Positions 1-6,983 of a stretch of 7,431 bases of DNA are shown here, piece by piece (position 1 is the first letter of the stretch; every line of letters begins with the position of its first letter). The notes under the pieces are model-generated. The model saw nothing but the letters and a program-made list of their open reading frames with translations. It did no database searches and was not told the origin of the DNA. The stretch is from Planctomycetota bacterium (GTDB taxonomy: Bacteria; Planctomycetota; Planctomycetia; Pirellulales; Thermoguttaceae), in the NCBI GenBank assembly GCA_023621895.1, contig JAMOAF010000951.1:1-7431 (forward strand), read 5' to 3'. Position numbers and translations under genes: made by a program.

Positions 1-22
1 GGTGGTGGCGGAGTCCAACGGG

Positions 23-952
23 CTACTTCAATTCGCGCAAACGGACTTCATCCAGGGGAAAGTTATCAGGCAGCGGGAAGGAGCACTTCCCGGTAGCGAG
101 CCACTGGACGCCTCGGATAAGGCTCACCTGGAATCCGACGCACTGCATCGACTGAAGCGTATTGCCGGGTTGTCGCATCATGACGTGGCCCATCGTGTTC
201 GTCAGACACTTCCCCTTACCGTAAGGAATCCACCACAACACGGGCTCTTCGCGGCCGGTGCCGCCCTTGGCTGCATCGGAGTAACCCGAAAGCAGAATGT
301 GGATGTTGCCCTGGTCGATCCGGCTCCGCGGCGCGTGGTAGAACTCGTCGAGCGCATGGACCCAATGCTTGGGAAAATCGCGCGTGATGGGGTGCGAGGT
401 GTCGCGGGTGGTCATTTTCCAGGGGTAGTTGCTCCCGTGGGCCGAGGTCGGTCCCTCGCCGGGTGCGTCGCGGACAAGCCGGCCTTCGGCGTCATAGTAG
501 GGCGAATAGCCGAACTGCGGATTCCGCCACAACAGCCCCACCATATCCTCGTAGGCCTTCCAACCAGGAAAGGCATTCTTCGCCGCGTGGATGACCATCA
601 ACCCGCCACCACCGGCTACATACGCCTCCAGCGCTCGGTTGACCGCATCCGGCCACGACTCCTGGTTGTAGTCGATGATCACGCAATCGTATTTTGCGAA
701 CTCCGGGCGCCAGCCGTCCCAGGCGGTCTTGGGGGACCCCTTCTCGGGCGTCCGGCTGACATCGACCTCGATGCCCGGCACGCTCCGCAGAATCTTCTGC
801 ATCATCGCCGTCGATTCCTCCCAGTCGTGGCTGTGCTGCCCAGTCACGATCAGCACCTTGATCGGCTCCGCAATCGCCCCTGAACCGGACAGCAGGGCGC
901 CCGCCAGTGCGGCCACGGTCCAATAGATCGCTTTCCAGTTGTCAGTACTCAT
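23..952 (-). CDS. Secreted ThuA-domain protein (trehalose-utilisation-like)
   Basis: 309 residues, about the expected size for one exported ThuA domain. Residues 1-28 look like a Sec signal peptide (hydrophobic stretch about 9-21, likely cleavage after A-I-A at 28). The mature part opens with a flavodoxin/amidotransferase-like strand, IKVLIVTGQHSHDW (31-44). It continues with VIIDYN (91-96), a glycine-rich turn and His in GGGGLMVIHAA (114-124), W131, SHPI (186-189), DEFY (202-205), and GKGKCL then MGH near 245-256. This order is typical of ThuA proteins (Pfam ThuA, class I glutamine amidotransferase-like fold). In rhizobia ThuA works with ThuB, a Gfo/Idh dehydrogenase, in trehalose and related disaccharide use via 3-keto sugars; the exact reaction of this protein is not known. 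The start is set by a strong Shine-Dalgarno 6 bases upstream; an open frame continues to 1351 but overlaps the upstream gene and has no family similarity. It is the second gene after the oxidoreductase and is probably co-transcribed with it. Confidence 0.9.
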   Translation of the reverse strand: MSTDNWKAIYWTVAALAGALLSGSGAIAEPIKVLIVTGQHSHDWEESTAMMQKILRSVPGIEVDVSRTPEKGSPKTAWDGWRPEFAKYDCVIIDYNQESWPDAVNRALEAYVAGGGGLMVIHAAKNAFPGWKAYEDMVGLLWRNPQFGYSPYYDAEGRLVRDAPGEGPTSAHGSNYPWKMTTRDTSHPITRDFPKHWVHALDEFYHAPRSRIDQGNIHILLSGYSDAAKGGTGREEPVLWWIPYGKGKCLTNTMGHVMMRQPGNTLQSMQCVGFQVSLIRGVQWLATGKCSFPLPDNFPLDEVRLRELK

Positions 953-958
953 AGCATT

Positions 959-965
959 CTCCTCC
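959..965 (-). promoter_or_regulatory. Shine-Dalgarno of the ThuA-like gene
   Basis: On the minus strand GGAGGAG lies 6 bases before the ATG at 952. It decides the start: the reading frame stays open upstream to 1351, but that part overlaps the oxidoreductase gene antiparallel to nothing and in a different frame of the same strand. The SD lies in the 58-base gap between the two genes. Confidence 0.8.
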
Positions 966-1010
966 CATCCCGGCGATGCCGGTGGCCTTTCATCTGAGCT
1001 GGACCTCCCG

Positions 1011-2372
1011 CTAAACCGTTTCCGGCAATTGGTAGGGTTTGCGTTGCGGGCGGTCGAGGCAAGCGTTCGCTTCGTCGTCGCCGGGGAATATCTCCCGCTG
1101 CGGATCCCAGCGGAGCTTTCGTCCCAGTTTCCGGGCGATGCCGCCCAAATGGCATATCGTGCACGCGCGGTGCCCGATCTCCACGTCGGCGGCCGGCTGC
1201 TGGCGCGACTTGATGCAATCGATCCAGTTCTGGAAATGGTGGTCGCTCTTGTAAACCCGCACGGCATCGCTCGGAAGCGGCTCCTGCGAGAGGGCGATCG
1301 GGATCGTGTTGAACCGGCCGCGGTGCTCGAACAGCCGGCCCCGCTCGCCATAGAAAACGCCGCCGAATGCCGGCATCTCTTCCTCGGGCGCTCCCTTCTT
1401 GCCCGCAGCGCTGGCCTCCGCCAACTCCGGCGGGAAGCCGATGTGCAGCATCACGCCGTTGGCGTACCGGTACGTGAGCCGGGCGTTGTGGTTGGCGCTC
1501 TCCGCCCAGACTTCGACCGGCCCGGTGTCGTCCGTGCCAAGCCCCCACTGCACGATGTCCAGCGCATGGGAGCCGGTGTTGGCGAGGTTGCCGCCCGAAT
1601 ACTGCCAGATATTGTGCCAGCCCGGGTTGTTGTAGGTCAGGTACACGCGCTCGTTGTAAGGGACCGGTTCAGTCTGCCCGCACCACGTGTCCCAGTCCAT
1701 GCCTTCGGGTATGGGTTCGGCGGGAATGTCGAAATCGGCGTACGGGCGGGAACTGGCCCACAGATCGCAGACAACGGCCGAGAGCTTGCCCAATCGCCCG
1801 TTGCGAAGCAGCTCGGTCGCCTCGCGGTTGCGGAACATCGAGCGCTGCTGGGTGCCGACCTGGAACACGCGTTTGTACTTTCTGGCGGCCTGGACCATGG
1901 CCCGGCCTTCGCGGACGGTCAGGCTCAGCGGCTTTTCGGCATAGACGTCCTTGCCGGCCTGGCAAGCGTGAATGCAGGCCAGCGCCCGCCAGTGCTCCGG
2001 CGTGGGCACCATGACCGCGTCGATGTCGTTGCGGTCGAGCAACTTGCGGTAATCCTGGTAAACGGCGATCGGACCGCCCTCGGCCTTGAGGACCTTCTCC
2101 CGGTACGCCTCGATGTAGAGGCGGCACTTCTCAAGGTAGACGTCGCTGACGGCGACGACGCGGGCTTCGCCCGGCACGCTCGGAGCGCTGGCCAGGTCGC
2201 CGTGCATCTGGTGCGAGCGGCGCCCCACGCCGATCCACGCAAGGTTGATCCGATCGTTGGCCCCGGCGCGGTCCGCTCCGGCCAGTACACCCGAGGGAAG
2301 CAGGTAGGGCGCCGTAAGAGCCGCCGTGGTCCCGAGAAAACGCCGCCGAGAAAATGAAGCTCCCGTACGCAT
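1011..2372 (-). CDS. Tat-exported Gfo/Idh/MocA family oxidoreductase
   Basis: 453 residues, normal for planctomycete exported Gfo/Idh proteins. SRRRFLG (8-14) followed by a short hydrophobic stretch is a twin-arginine signal, so the protein would be exported folded with its NAD(P) already bound. A Rossmann domain follows: INLAWIGVGRRSHQMHG (42-58) with the dinucleotide loop at G48/G50, then the family signature AEKP (145-148). The C-terminal alpha/beta domain has GSHALD (267-272), where H269 and D272 sit at the usual catalytic motif. The tail GGIARKLGRKLRWDP (410-424) is common in planctomycete members. The family oxidises or reduces sugars and cyclitols; ThuB-type members make 3-keto sugars. 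The substrate cannot be read from sequence. ATG at 2372 is preferred over the in-frame TTG at 2378 because GGAGG sits 8 bases from the ATG but only 2 from the TTG. It is first in a minus-strand pair with the ThuA-like gene. Confidence 0.93.
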   Translation of the reverse strand: MRTGASFSRRRFLGTTAALTAPYLLPSGVLAGADRAGANDRINLAWIGVGRRSHQMHGDLASAPSVPGEARVVAVSDVYLEKCRLYIEAYREKVLKAEGGPIAVYQDYRKLLDRNDIDAVMVPTPEHWRALACIHACQAGKDVYAEKPLSLTVREGRAMVQAARKYKRVFQVGTQQRSMFRNREATELLRNGRLGKLSAVVCDLWASSRPYADFDIPAEPIPEGMDWDTWCGQTEPVPYNERVYLTYNNPGWHNIWQYSGGNLANTGSHALDIVQWGLGTDDTGPVEVWAESANHNARLTYRYANGVMLHIGFPPELAEASAAGKKGAPEEEMPAFGGVFYGERGRLFEHRGRFNTIPIALSQEPLPSDAVRVYKSDHHFQNWIDCIKSRQQPAADVEIGHRACTICHLGGIARKLGRKLRWDPQREIFPGDDEANACLDRPQRKPYQLPETV

Positions 2373-2380
2373 TCGCAAGT

Positions 2381-2385
2381 CCTCC
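2381..2385 (-). promoter_or_regulatory. Shine-Dalgarno of the oxidoreductase gene
   Basis: GGAGG on the minus strand, 8 bases from ATG 2372. It settles the start in favour of ATG 2372 over the in-frame TTG at 2378, which would leave only 2 bases of spacing. Confidence 0.75.
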
Positions 2386-2395
2386 GAAAAGCAAA

Positions 2396-2422
2396 TCTAT
2401 AGTGGACCGTGGCGCGTCTGAA
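2396..2422 (-). promoter_or_regulatory. Possible promoter of the oxidoreductase-ThuA pair
   Basis: Reading the minus strand, TTCAGA (2422-2417) and TATAGA (2401-2396) are separated by 15 bases and resemble sigma-70 -35 and -10 boxes at 4 of 6 positions each. The -10-like box lies 23 bases before the start codon in a locally AT-richer patch, the only one near this gene. The short spacer and unknown planctomycete consensus keep this tentative. Confidence 0.2.
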
Positions 2423-2542
2423 TGCCGCGGCGTGGCAACGATCACGCGGCGAGCCGCTCGCGCTGCGTGCATATTACACGGTGATTGGATCAGGTTTGAA
2501 GACACCGGGCAAGCTTCGGCTTCTCGGTAAGAGCGGCGGCCA

Positions 2543-2567
2543 GCGCCGGCTCGAACCCAGCCGGCGC
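2543..2567. promoter_or_regulatory. 9-bp inverted repeat in the divergent region
   Basis: GCGCCGGCT (2543-2551) and AGCCGGCGC (2559-2567) pair perfectly over 9 bases around a 7-base loop CGAACCC. No T-run follows on either side (downstream reads CACGATCGCC), so an intrinsic terminator is unlikely. It lies 129 bases before the C69 start. It could be a 5'-leader stem or an operator for a dimeric regulator; the sequence does not tell which. Confidence 0.5.
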
Positions 2568-2685
2568 CACGATCGCCCCGTTCAGTCTTCAACGGGACGA
2601 CTTTTCGGACCCTGGTGGCGGGCAGCCCCAGTGGCAAGGTAGACTGGACGGTCCATCGACGCAACCCTTCCGCCTGTTCAACCTT

Positions 2686-2689
2686 GGAG
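2686..2689 (+). promoter_or_regulatory. Shine-Dalgarno of the C69 gene
   Basis: GGAG lies 6 bases before ATG 2696. It supports ATG 2696 over an in-frame GTG at 2615, whose extra 27 residues would precede the signal peptide and make no sense for an exported protein. Confidence 0.6.
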
Positions 2690-2695
2690 TCCGCC

Positions 2696-4153
2696 ATGCC
2701 CGCCACACGCCGTGTCTGGATCATTGTTCTGGTTTGGAGCCTGCTGCTGTCTTGGGCCAGCGCGCCGCTGTTGGCCTGCTATGCCGTGGTGGTGGGCAGG
2801 GCGGCCTCGGCCGACGGTTCGGTGCTGGTGGGCCACAACGAGGAGAACGGCGGCCGGCGGGTGCTGCATTTCCACAAGGTTCCCCGCCGCCAGCATCCGC
2901 CCGGCGCGCGGGTCGACTTGCAGTTTGGCGGGCAGCTCGACGAGGCGCCCGAGACCTGGGCCTTCTTGTGGAGCGAAAACCCGGGACTGGCCTACAGCGA
3001 CGGATATCTCAACGAGTGGGGGGTGGCCATCGCCAGCGACGGCTGCCCGAGCCGCGAAGACGGCTACGATGCGCTGGTCGCGCGCGGCGAGATTCGCGAC
3101 GGCGGCATCGGGTACATGCTCCGCCGGCTGGTCGCCCAGCGAGCCAAGACCGCGCGCGAGGGAATGGAGTTGATCGGGCAGTTGGTCGAGCGTTTCGGCT
3201 ACGCGGATTCCGGCCGGACTTACGTGGTGGCCGACCCCCGCGAGGCCTGGCTGGTGGCCGTGGTCCGCGGCCGGCGCTGGGTGGCGCAGCGCGTGCCGGA
3301 CGACAAGGTGGTAATTCTGCCGAACGTGTACATTATCGGCGAAGTGGACCTCGACGACACGGCCAACTTCCGCGCCTCGCCCGATCTTGTCAGTTACGCC
3401 GCGGCGCGGGGCTGGTTCGCGCCCGATCGCGAGCGCTTCAGTTTCCGCAAGGCATACCAGAAGCCGGAGCGATTGGCGCCCGACCGGCGGCAGTTCCGCG
3501 GCCAGGAGATGGCCACCGGCGGCACGTGGACCTGGCCGCCGGCCGAGCCGCTGCCGTTTGCCGTCACTCCGCACAAAAAACTCGCCGTGGCCGACGTCGC
3601 CGCCATCTTGCGCAACCGGGAAGGGATCGTGCCCCTGTTTGGCCGCGTGACGCAGGAAGCGGCCGTGTTCCAGCTTCGCGGCCGTCTGCCCGCCGAAATC
3701 GGCTGCATCTACTGGCGCACGGCCTGCCGGCCCGACATCAGCCCGCTGGCGCCTTGGTACGTGGGAATCACCGCCACGCCGGAAGCCTACGGGCCGCCGG
3801 TCGAACTCGGCACGCTGCTTTCACTCGAGCACCACTTCCATCCGCCGGCGGGCACGTTCGATGCCGATCTGCGCCTGGCCTGGTGGAAGTTCGAGGCTTT
3901 GGCCGGCGCGGTGGATAAAGACTACGAGGCCCGGATCAGCCCGGTGCGGGCCGCCTGGGCGGCGTTCGAGGCCCGCTGCATGCAGAAGCAGGAATCGGTC
4001 GAGGCCGAAGCGCTGCGACTCTGGCAACAGACCCCCGACGCGGCACGAGCGATGCTCACCGGATATTGCGGCGACCTTGCCGCCGAGGCGTGCGCCGCGG
4101 CCGATCGGCTGCGCGAGACGATCGCCCCGCCGGCCAAGAACCGGACCAACTGA
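2696..4153 (+). CDS. Exported peptidase family C69 (PepD/secernin-like) protein
   Basis: 485 residues, in the usual C69 dipeptidase range. R5-R6 and a hydrophobic run (7-19) form an export signal ending at P-L-L-A, immediately followed by C28. In C69 (N-terminal nucleophile hydrolases) this Cys becomes the first residue of the mature enzyme and is the nucleophile. The following YAVVVGRAASADGS (29-42) and HNEEN (47-51) match the family pattern of Cys, V-G, A-S-x-D-G-S, then N-E/D. Further family features are NEWGVAIAS (106-114), the TAREGMELIGQLVERFGY region, VPDD (200-203) and LPNVY with N210, the position usually conserved as A/P-N-x-Y. The mature enzyme would cut dipeptides or similar amides outside the cytoplasm; the substrate is unknown. 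The C-terminal part (about 360-460) is a helical region rich in W, E and A as in relatives. It is followed after 53 bases by the GH51 gene, probably the same transcript. Confidence 0.88.
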   Translation: MPATRRVWIIVLVWSLLLSWASAPLLACYAVVVGRAASADGSVLVGHNEENGGRRVLHFHKVPRRQHPPGARVDLQFGGQLDEAPETWAFLWSENPGLAYSDGYLNEWGVAIASDGCPSREDGYDALVARGEIRDGGIGYMLRRLVAQRAKTAREGMELIGQLVERFGYADSGRTYVVADPREAWLVAVVRGRRWVAQRVPDDKVVILPNVYIIGEVDLDDTANFRASPDLVSYAAARGWFAPDRERFSFRKAYQKPERLAPDRRQFRGQEMATGGTWTWPPAEPLPFAVTPHKKLAVADVAAILRNREGIVPLFGRVTQEAAVFQLRGRLPAEIGCIYWRTACRPDISPLAPWYVGITATPEAYGPPVELGTLLSLEHHFHPPAGTFDADLRLAWWKFEALAGAVDKDYEARISPVRAAWAAFEARCMQKQESVEAEALRLWQQTPDAARAMLTGYCGDLAAEACAAADRLRETIAPPAKNRTN

Positions 4154-4192
4154 AGGCCGGAGATTCGTCCGCAATCTGTTTTCACTCAAGCC

Positions 4193-4198
4193 AAGGAG
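4193..4198 (+). promoter_or_regulatory. Shine-Dalgarno of the GH51 gene
   Basis: AAGGAG lies 8 bases before ATG 4207 and decides this start. The reading frame stays open back to 4066, but that part overlaps the end of the C69 gene and would bury the signal peptide. Confidence 0.8.
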
Positions 4199-4206
4199 AC
4201 TGCCCG

Positions 4207-6573
4207 ATGAGAGCGCCCGCCACGAGACTGCCCATGTTGCTGGTGCTGCTTGCCGCCGTGCTGGTCGGCGCCCGGCTCTCGGCGGCGGAAAAGCCGCGGG
4301 AAAAGAATCTACTGGCCAATGGCTCGTTCGAGCAGGCTGCCGGGAAGGAACCGGCCGCCTGGAAGACGCACACCTGGCAAGGCAGCGGCTTGTTTGAACA
4401 TGCCGCCACCGGCAGGACCGGGGAGCGGAGCGTGACGATCTCTTCGGAGTCCGGCGGCGACCTCTCGTGGTTTATCCGCGTTGCGGTCGAGCCCTTCTCC
4501 CGCTATCGACTCTCCGGCTGGATCAAGACGGAGAATCTCCAACTCCGCGGCGGACAGGGGGCTCTGCTGAATATTCACAACATGCAGCAAGTGCGAACCC
4601 GCGCGATCGGGGGAACCCGCGACTGGACGCGGGTCGAGGTGGAGTTCGAGACGGAGAGCCCGGATACCCTGCAAATCAACTGCCTGTTCGGCGGTTGGGG
4701 GCTGGCGACCGGCAAGGCTTGGTTCGACGACGTCGAATTGGAGTTGTTAGCCGCGCTGCCGGCCGAGCCCGCGATTGTCGTCGACGGCGCCCGGCGCGGC
4801 GCGAAGATCGAGAAGTATGTCTACGGCCAGTTCATCGAACACTTGGGCCGCTGCATCTACGGGGGAATCTGGGCGGAAATGCTCGAGGACCGCAAGTTCT
4901 TCGATCCGGCGGGATCGCCGGCCTCACCCTGGAAGCCGGTCGGCGAGGCCCAAGTGGCGATGGTCGCCGAAGGGGCGTTCGTCGGCCGGCATACGCCCGC
5001 GATCGCGGTTGCCGGCCGCGCGCCGGGCGGCATCGGGCAGGCGGGTCTGGGATTGAAGAAAGGCAAGCAGTACGCGGGGCGAATCTGGCTGCGGGGCGAC
5101 GCCTCGGCAGCGCCGATCGAGGTGAGCCTCGTCTGGGGCACGGGGCGCGCCGATCGCCACACGGTCAAGATCGCTCGGCTTTCAGGCGACTACGTGAAAA
5201 CGCCCCTGGAGTTCACCGCCGGCGCCGACAGCGACCAGGGACGGCTGGAAATCATCGCCTCCGGTAGCGGTCGGTTCTTCGTGGGGACGGTCTCGCTGAT
5301 GCCGGCCGACAACGTTCACGGGATGCGGTCGGACACGCTGGCCCTGCTCAAGCAGCTCGACGCGCCCATTTACCGCTGGCCCGGCGGCAATTTCGTCAGC
5401 GGCTATGACTGGACCGACGGAATCGGAGACCCGGACCGCCGCCCGCCGCGAAAGAACCCGGCGTGGAAGGGAATCGAGCACAATGATTTCGGGCTCGACG
5501 AGTTCATCGCCTTCTGCCGCGCGCTGAAGACCGAGCCGCTGGTCGTGGTCAACTCGGGGCTCGGCGGCGTCGAAATGGCGGTGCGCGAGCTCGAGTACGC
5601 CAACGGTGCGGCCGGCGCGCCGATGGGCAAGCGCCGAGCGGAAAACGGCCACGCCGAGCCCTACCAGGTCAAGTGGTGGGGGATTGGCAACGAGATGTAC
5701 GGTGGCTGGCAACTCGGCCACATGCCGCTGGAGGAATACACCAAGAAGCACAACCTGTTCGTCGACAGGATGCGGGCGGCCGACCCCTCGATCAAGGTCA
5801 TCGCCGTAGGGGCCGTCGGCGCTTGGAGCGAGGGCATGATGCGCCATTGCGCCGACCACATGGACCTGGTCAGCGAGCATTTCTACTGCCAGGAGCGCCC
5901 CGGGGTGATCGCCCACGTCAACCAGATGCGCGACCAGGTGCGCAACAAGGCCGAGGCGCACCGCCGCTACCGCGAGGAAATCCCGGCGCTCGAGGGCAAG
6001 CAGATTCGCATCGCCCTGGACGAGTGGAACTACTGGTACGGGCCGCACGTCTACGGGGAACTCGGCACCCGCTACTTCCTCAAGGACGCCCTGGGGATCG
6101 CGGCGGGACTCCACGAATTCGGCCGCAACAGCGAGATGTTCTTGATGGCCAACTATGCCCAGACGGTCAACGTGATCGGCTGCATCAAGACAACGAAAAC
6201 CGGCGCGGCCCTTGAGACCACCGGGCTTGCGCTGATGCTCTATCGGCGCCATTTCGGCGTTATCCCGCTCGCCACGGACACCGGGCGGCCGCTCGACGCC
6301 CTGGCCGCGCTCAACGAAGAAGGCACGGTACTCACGCTCGGCGTGGTCAACCCGACGGCGGAAAGCCTGCCCGTGCCGCTGACTCTCCACGGGCTTTCGA
6401 TCACCGGCAAGGGGACGTTGCGCGAGATCGCCGGCAGCGACCCGATGGCCTACAACAGCCCAGGCGAGCCGGCGAAGGTCACCATTGAAGAAAGGCCCGT
6501 CGAGGGGATCACCGATTCCATCACGATCGCCCCCTACAGCATTTCGCTCTTTTCGCTGCCGCTGGCGCCGTAG
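4207..6573 (+). CDS. Secreted modular GH51 alpha-L-arabinofuranosidase
   Basis: 788 residues, longer than the roughly 500 of intracellular GH51 enzymes. Residues 1-27 are a Sec signal (likely cut after S-A-A). Residues about 33-178 form a carbohydrate-binding-like jelly roll (CBM4/9-type pattern: NLLANGSFEQ at the start, GKAWFDDVEL 169-178 at the end). GH51 begins with IVVDG and YGQFIEHLGRCIYGGIW around 188-220 (E211 H212). A second beta-rich insert (about 235-368, ending GTVSLMPADN) separates this from the catalytic barrel. The barrel contains RWPGG (390-394), WKGIEHNDFG, WWGIGNEMYGG with acid/base E496, and IALDEWNYWYG with nucleophile E606; the same motifs surround E175 and E294 in the Geobacillus enzyme. 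The C-terminal part (about 640-788) is the usual beta-sandwich. It should release terminal L-arabinofuranose from arabinan or arabinoxylan outside the cytoplasm; activity on other furanosides cannot be excluded. Both catalytic acids are present and the gene is intact. Confidence 0.95.
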   Translation: MRAPATRLPMLLVLLAAVLVGARLSAAEKPREKNLLANGSFEQAAGKEPAAWKTHTWQGSGLFEHAATGRTGERSVTISSESGGDLSWFIRVAVEPFSRYRLSGWIKTENLQLRGGQGALLNIHNMQQVRTRAIGGTRDWTRVEVEFETESPDTLQINCLFGGWGLATGKAWFDDVELELLAALPAEPAIVVDGARRGAKIEKYVYGQFIEHLGRCIYGGIWAEMLEDRKFFDPAGSPASPWKPVGEAQVAMVAEGAFVGRHTPAIAVAGRAPGGIGQAGLGLKKGKQYAGRIWLRGDASAAPIEVSLVWGTGRADRHTVKIARLSGDYVKTPLEFTAGADSDQGRLEIIASGSGRFFVGTVSLMPADNVHGMRSDTLALLKQLDAPIYRWPGGNFVSGYDWTDGIGDPDRRPPRKNPAWKGIEHNDFGLDEFIAFCRALKTEPLVVVNSGLGGVEMAVRELEYANGAAGAPMGKRRAENGHAEPYQVKWWGIGNEMYGGWQLGHMPLEEYTKKHNLFVDRMRAADPSIKVIAVGAVGAWSEGMMRHCADHMDLVSEHFYCQERPGVIAHVNQMRDQVRNKAEAHRRYREEIPALEGKQIRIALDEWNYWYGPHVYGELGTRYFLKDALGIAAGLHEFGRNSEMFLMANYAQTVNVIGCIKTTKTGAALETTGLALMLYRRHFGVIPLATDTGRPLDALAALNEEGTVLTLGVVNPTAESLPVPLTLHGLSITGKGTLREIAGSDPMAYNSPGEPAKVTIEERPVEGITDSITIAPYSISLFSLPLAP

Positions 6574-6582
6574 CGCGCGCTA
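6571..6582. repeat. 12-bp perfect palindrome spanning the GH51 stop codon
   Basis: TAGCGCGCGCTA is its own reverse complement and begins with the GH51 stop codon TAG. After one mismatch the symmetry resumes for two more pairs (C6569-G6584, C6568-G6585). No T-run follows, so it is not a standard intrinsic terminator. As RNA it would have to melt its centre to form a small loop. Function unknown; it may be chance in GC-rich DNA. Confidence 0.5.
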
Positions 6583-6628
6583 GGGTGGCGGAGAGCGGGC
6601 CAGTCTCGCGGCGGTTGGGATATTCACG
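6583..6628. other. Short 3' flank of the GH51 gene
   Basis: GC-rich sequence between the stop-codon palindrome and the first recognisable repeat copy. I see no stem followed by a T-run here, so no intrinsic terminator for the C69-GH51 transcript is evident before the repeats. Confidence 0.4.
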
Positions 6629-6983
6629 AAGGTTGGCGGCTACCGCCGCTCGGCGGCGCCTACAGGCCAGTGTGTTCACCCCCATCCGGCTCGTGCGGAT
6701 GGAGCGCAGGGTTGATGGCTACCGCCGCCCGGCGGCGCCTACAGACTAGTGTGTTCGCCCCCATCCGGCTCGTCCGGATGGAGCGCAAGGTTGGCGGCTA
6801 CCGCCGCCCGCCATTCAAGATTCCCACAGCCCAGTGCAAACGCCCCCATCCGGCTCGTCCGGATGGAGCGGAAGGTTGATGGCTACCGCCGCCCGCCGCC
6901 CAATATCCCCACGGCCGAGTGCAAACGCCCCCAGCTGGCTTCGTCCGGATGGAGCGGAAGGTTGATGGCTACCGCCCCCCGCT
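6629..6983 (+). repeat. Tandem array A: five copies, 79/85-bp period, hairpin core
   Basis: The unit has three parts: a CCCCC run; a stem-loop with arms CCATCCGG and CCGGATGG around loop CTCGT; then GGAGCG-AAGGTTG-GGCTACCGCC and a variable tail. Aligned core positions are 6684, 6763, 6848 and 6933, giving spacings of 79, 85 and 85. A fifth, left-hand copy is partial and starts near 6629 without the stem. The stem is perfect in the copies at 6761-6781 and 6846-6866, has one mismatch at 6682-6702, and is decayed in the last copy, whose left arm is CCAGCTGG. Tails are of two kinds: the first two copies carry a GGCGGCGCCTACAG tail with AGTGTGTTC, the next two carry CCCACAGCC or CCCACGGCC with AGTGCAAAC. 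None of the periods is a multiple of three, so the array is not coding. No direct flanking repeats or transposase are visible. Confidence 0.88.
6756..6800 (+). repeat. Left partner of a 45-base perfect inverted match
   Basis: This stretch of array A (core stem plus GGAGCGCAAGGTTGGCGGCTA) is the exact reverse complement of 7166-7210 in array B. The two copies are 365 bases apart, so single-stranded DNA or RNA across the region could fold into a long stem. Confidence 0.85.

Larger units (their letters stand above)
2373..2695. other. Divergent intergenic region, 323 bases
   Basis: It separates the minus-strand oxidoreductase-ThuA pair from the plus-strand C69-GH51 pair, so it should hold promoters for both directions. 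A possible minus-strand promoter lies near 2396-2422 and a strong hairpin at 2543-2567. I see no tRNA, no riboswitch I recognise, and no convincing small gene; the open frames crossing it have no Shine-Dalgarno and are overlaps from high GC. No clear plus-strand promoter could be picked by eye. Confidence 0.6.

Noticed and set aside
1140..1170. CTICH (residues 404-408) of the oxidoreductase looks like a heme c attachment motif CxxCH
   Set aside because: The protein has a Tat signal and would be exported folded, which does not suit cytochrome c maturation. The motif lies in a C-terminal stretch (xxxCHLGxIAxxLGRKLRWDP) that is common in this family without heme.
2..2357. Two long plus-strand open frames (2-883 and 939-2357) opposite the oxidoreductase and ThuA genes
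   Set aside because: They are antisense to two clearly recognisable genes, show no family motifs and have Arg/Pro/Ala-rich composition typical of shadow frames in GC-rich DNA.
2425..2462. Weak inverted repeat GCGTG/CACGC in the divergent region
   Set aside because: Only five pairs in GC-rich sequence, expected by chance.
6571..6628. Intrinsic terminator after the GH51 gene
   Set aside because: Palindromic sequence is present but no T-run follows on the plus strand.
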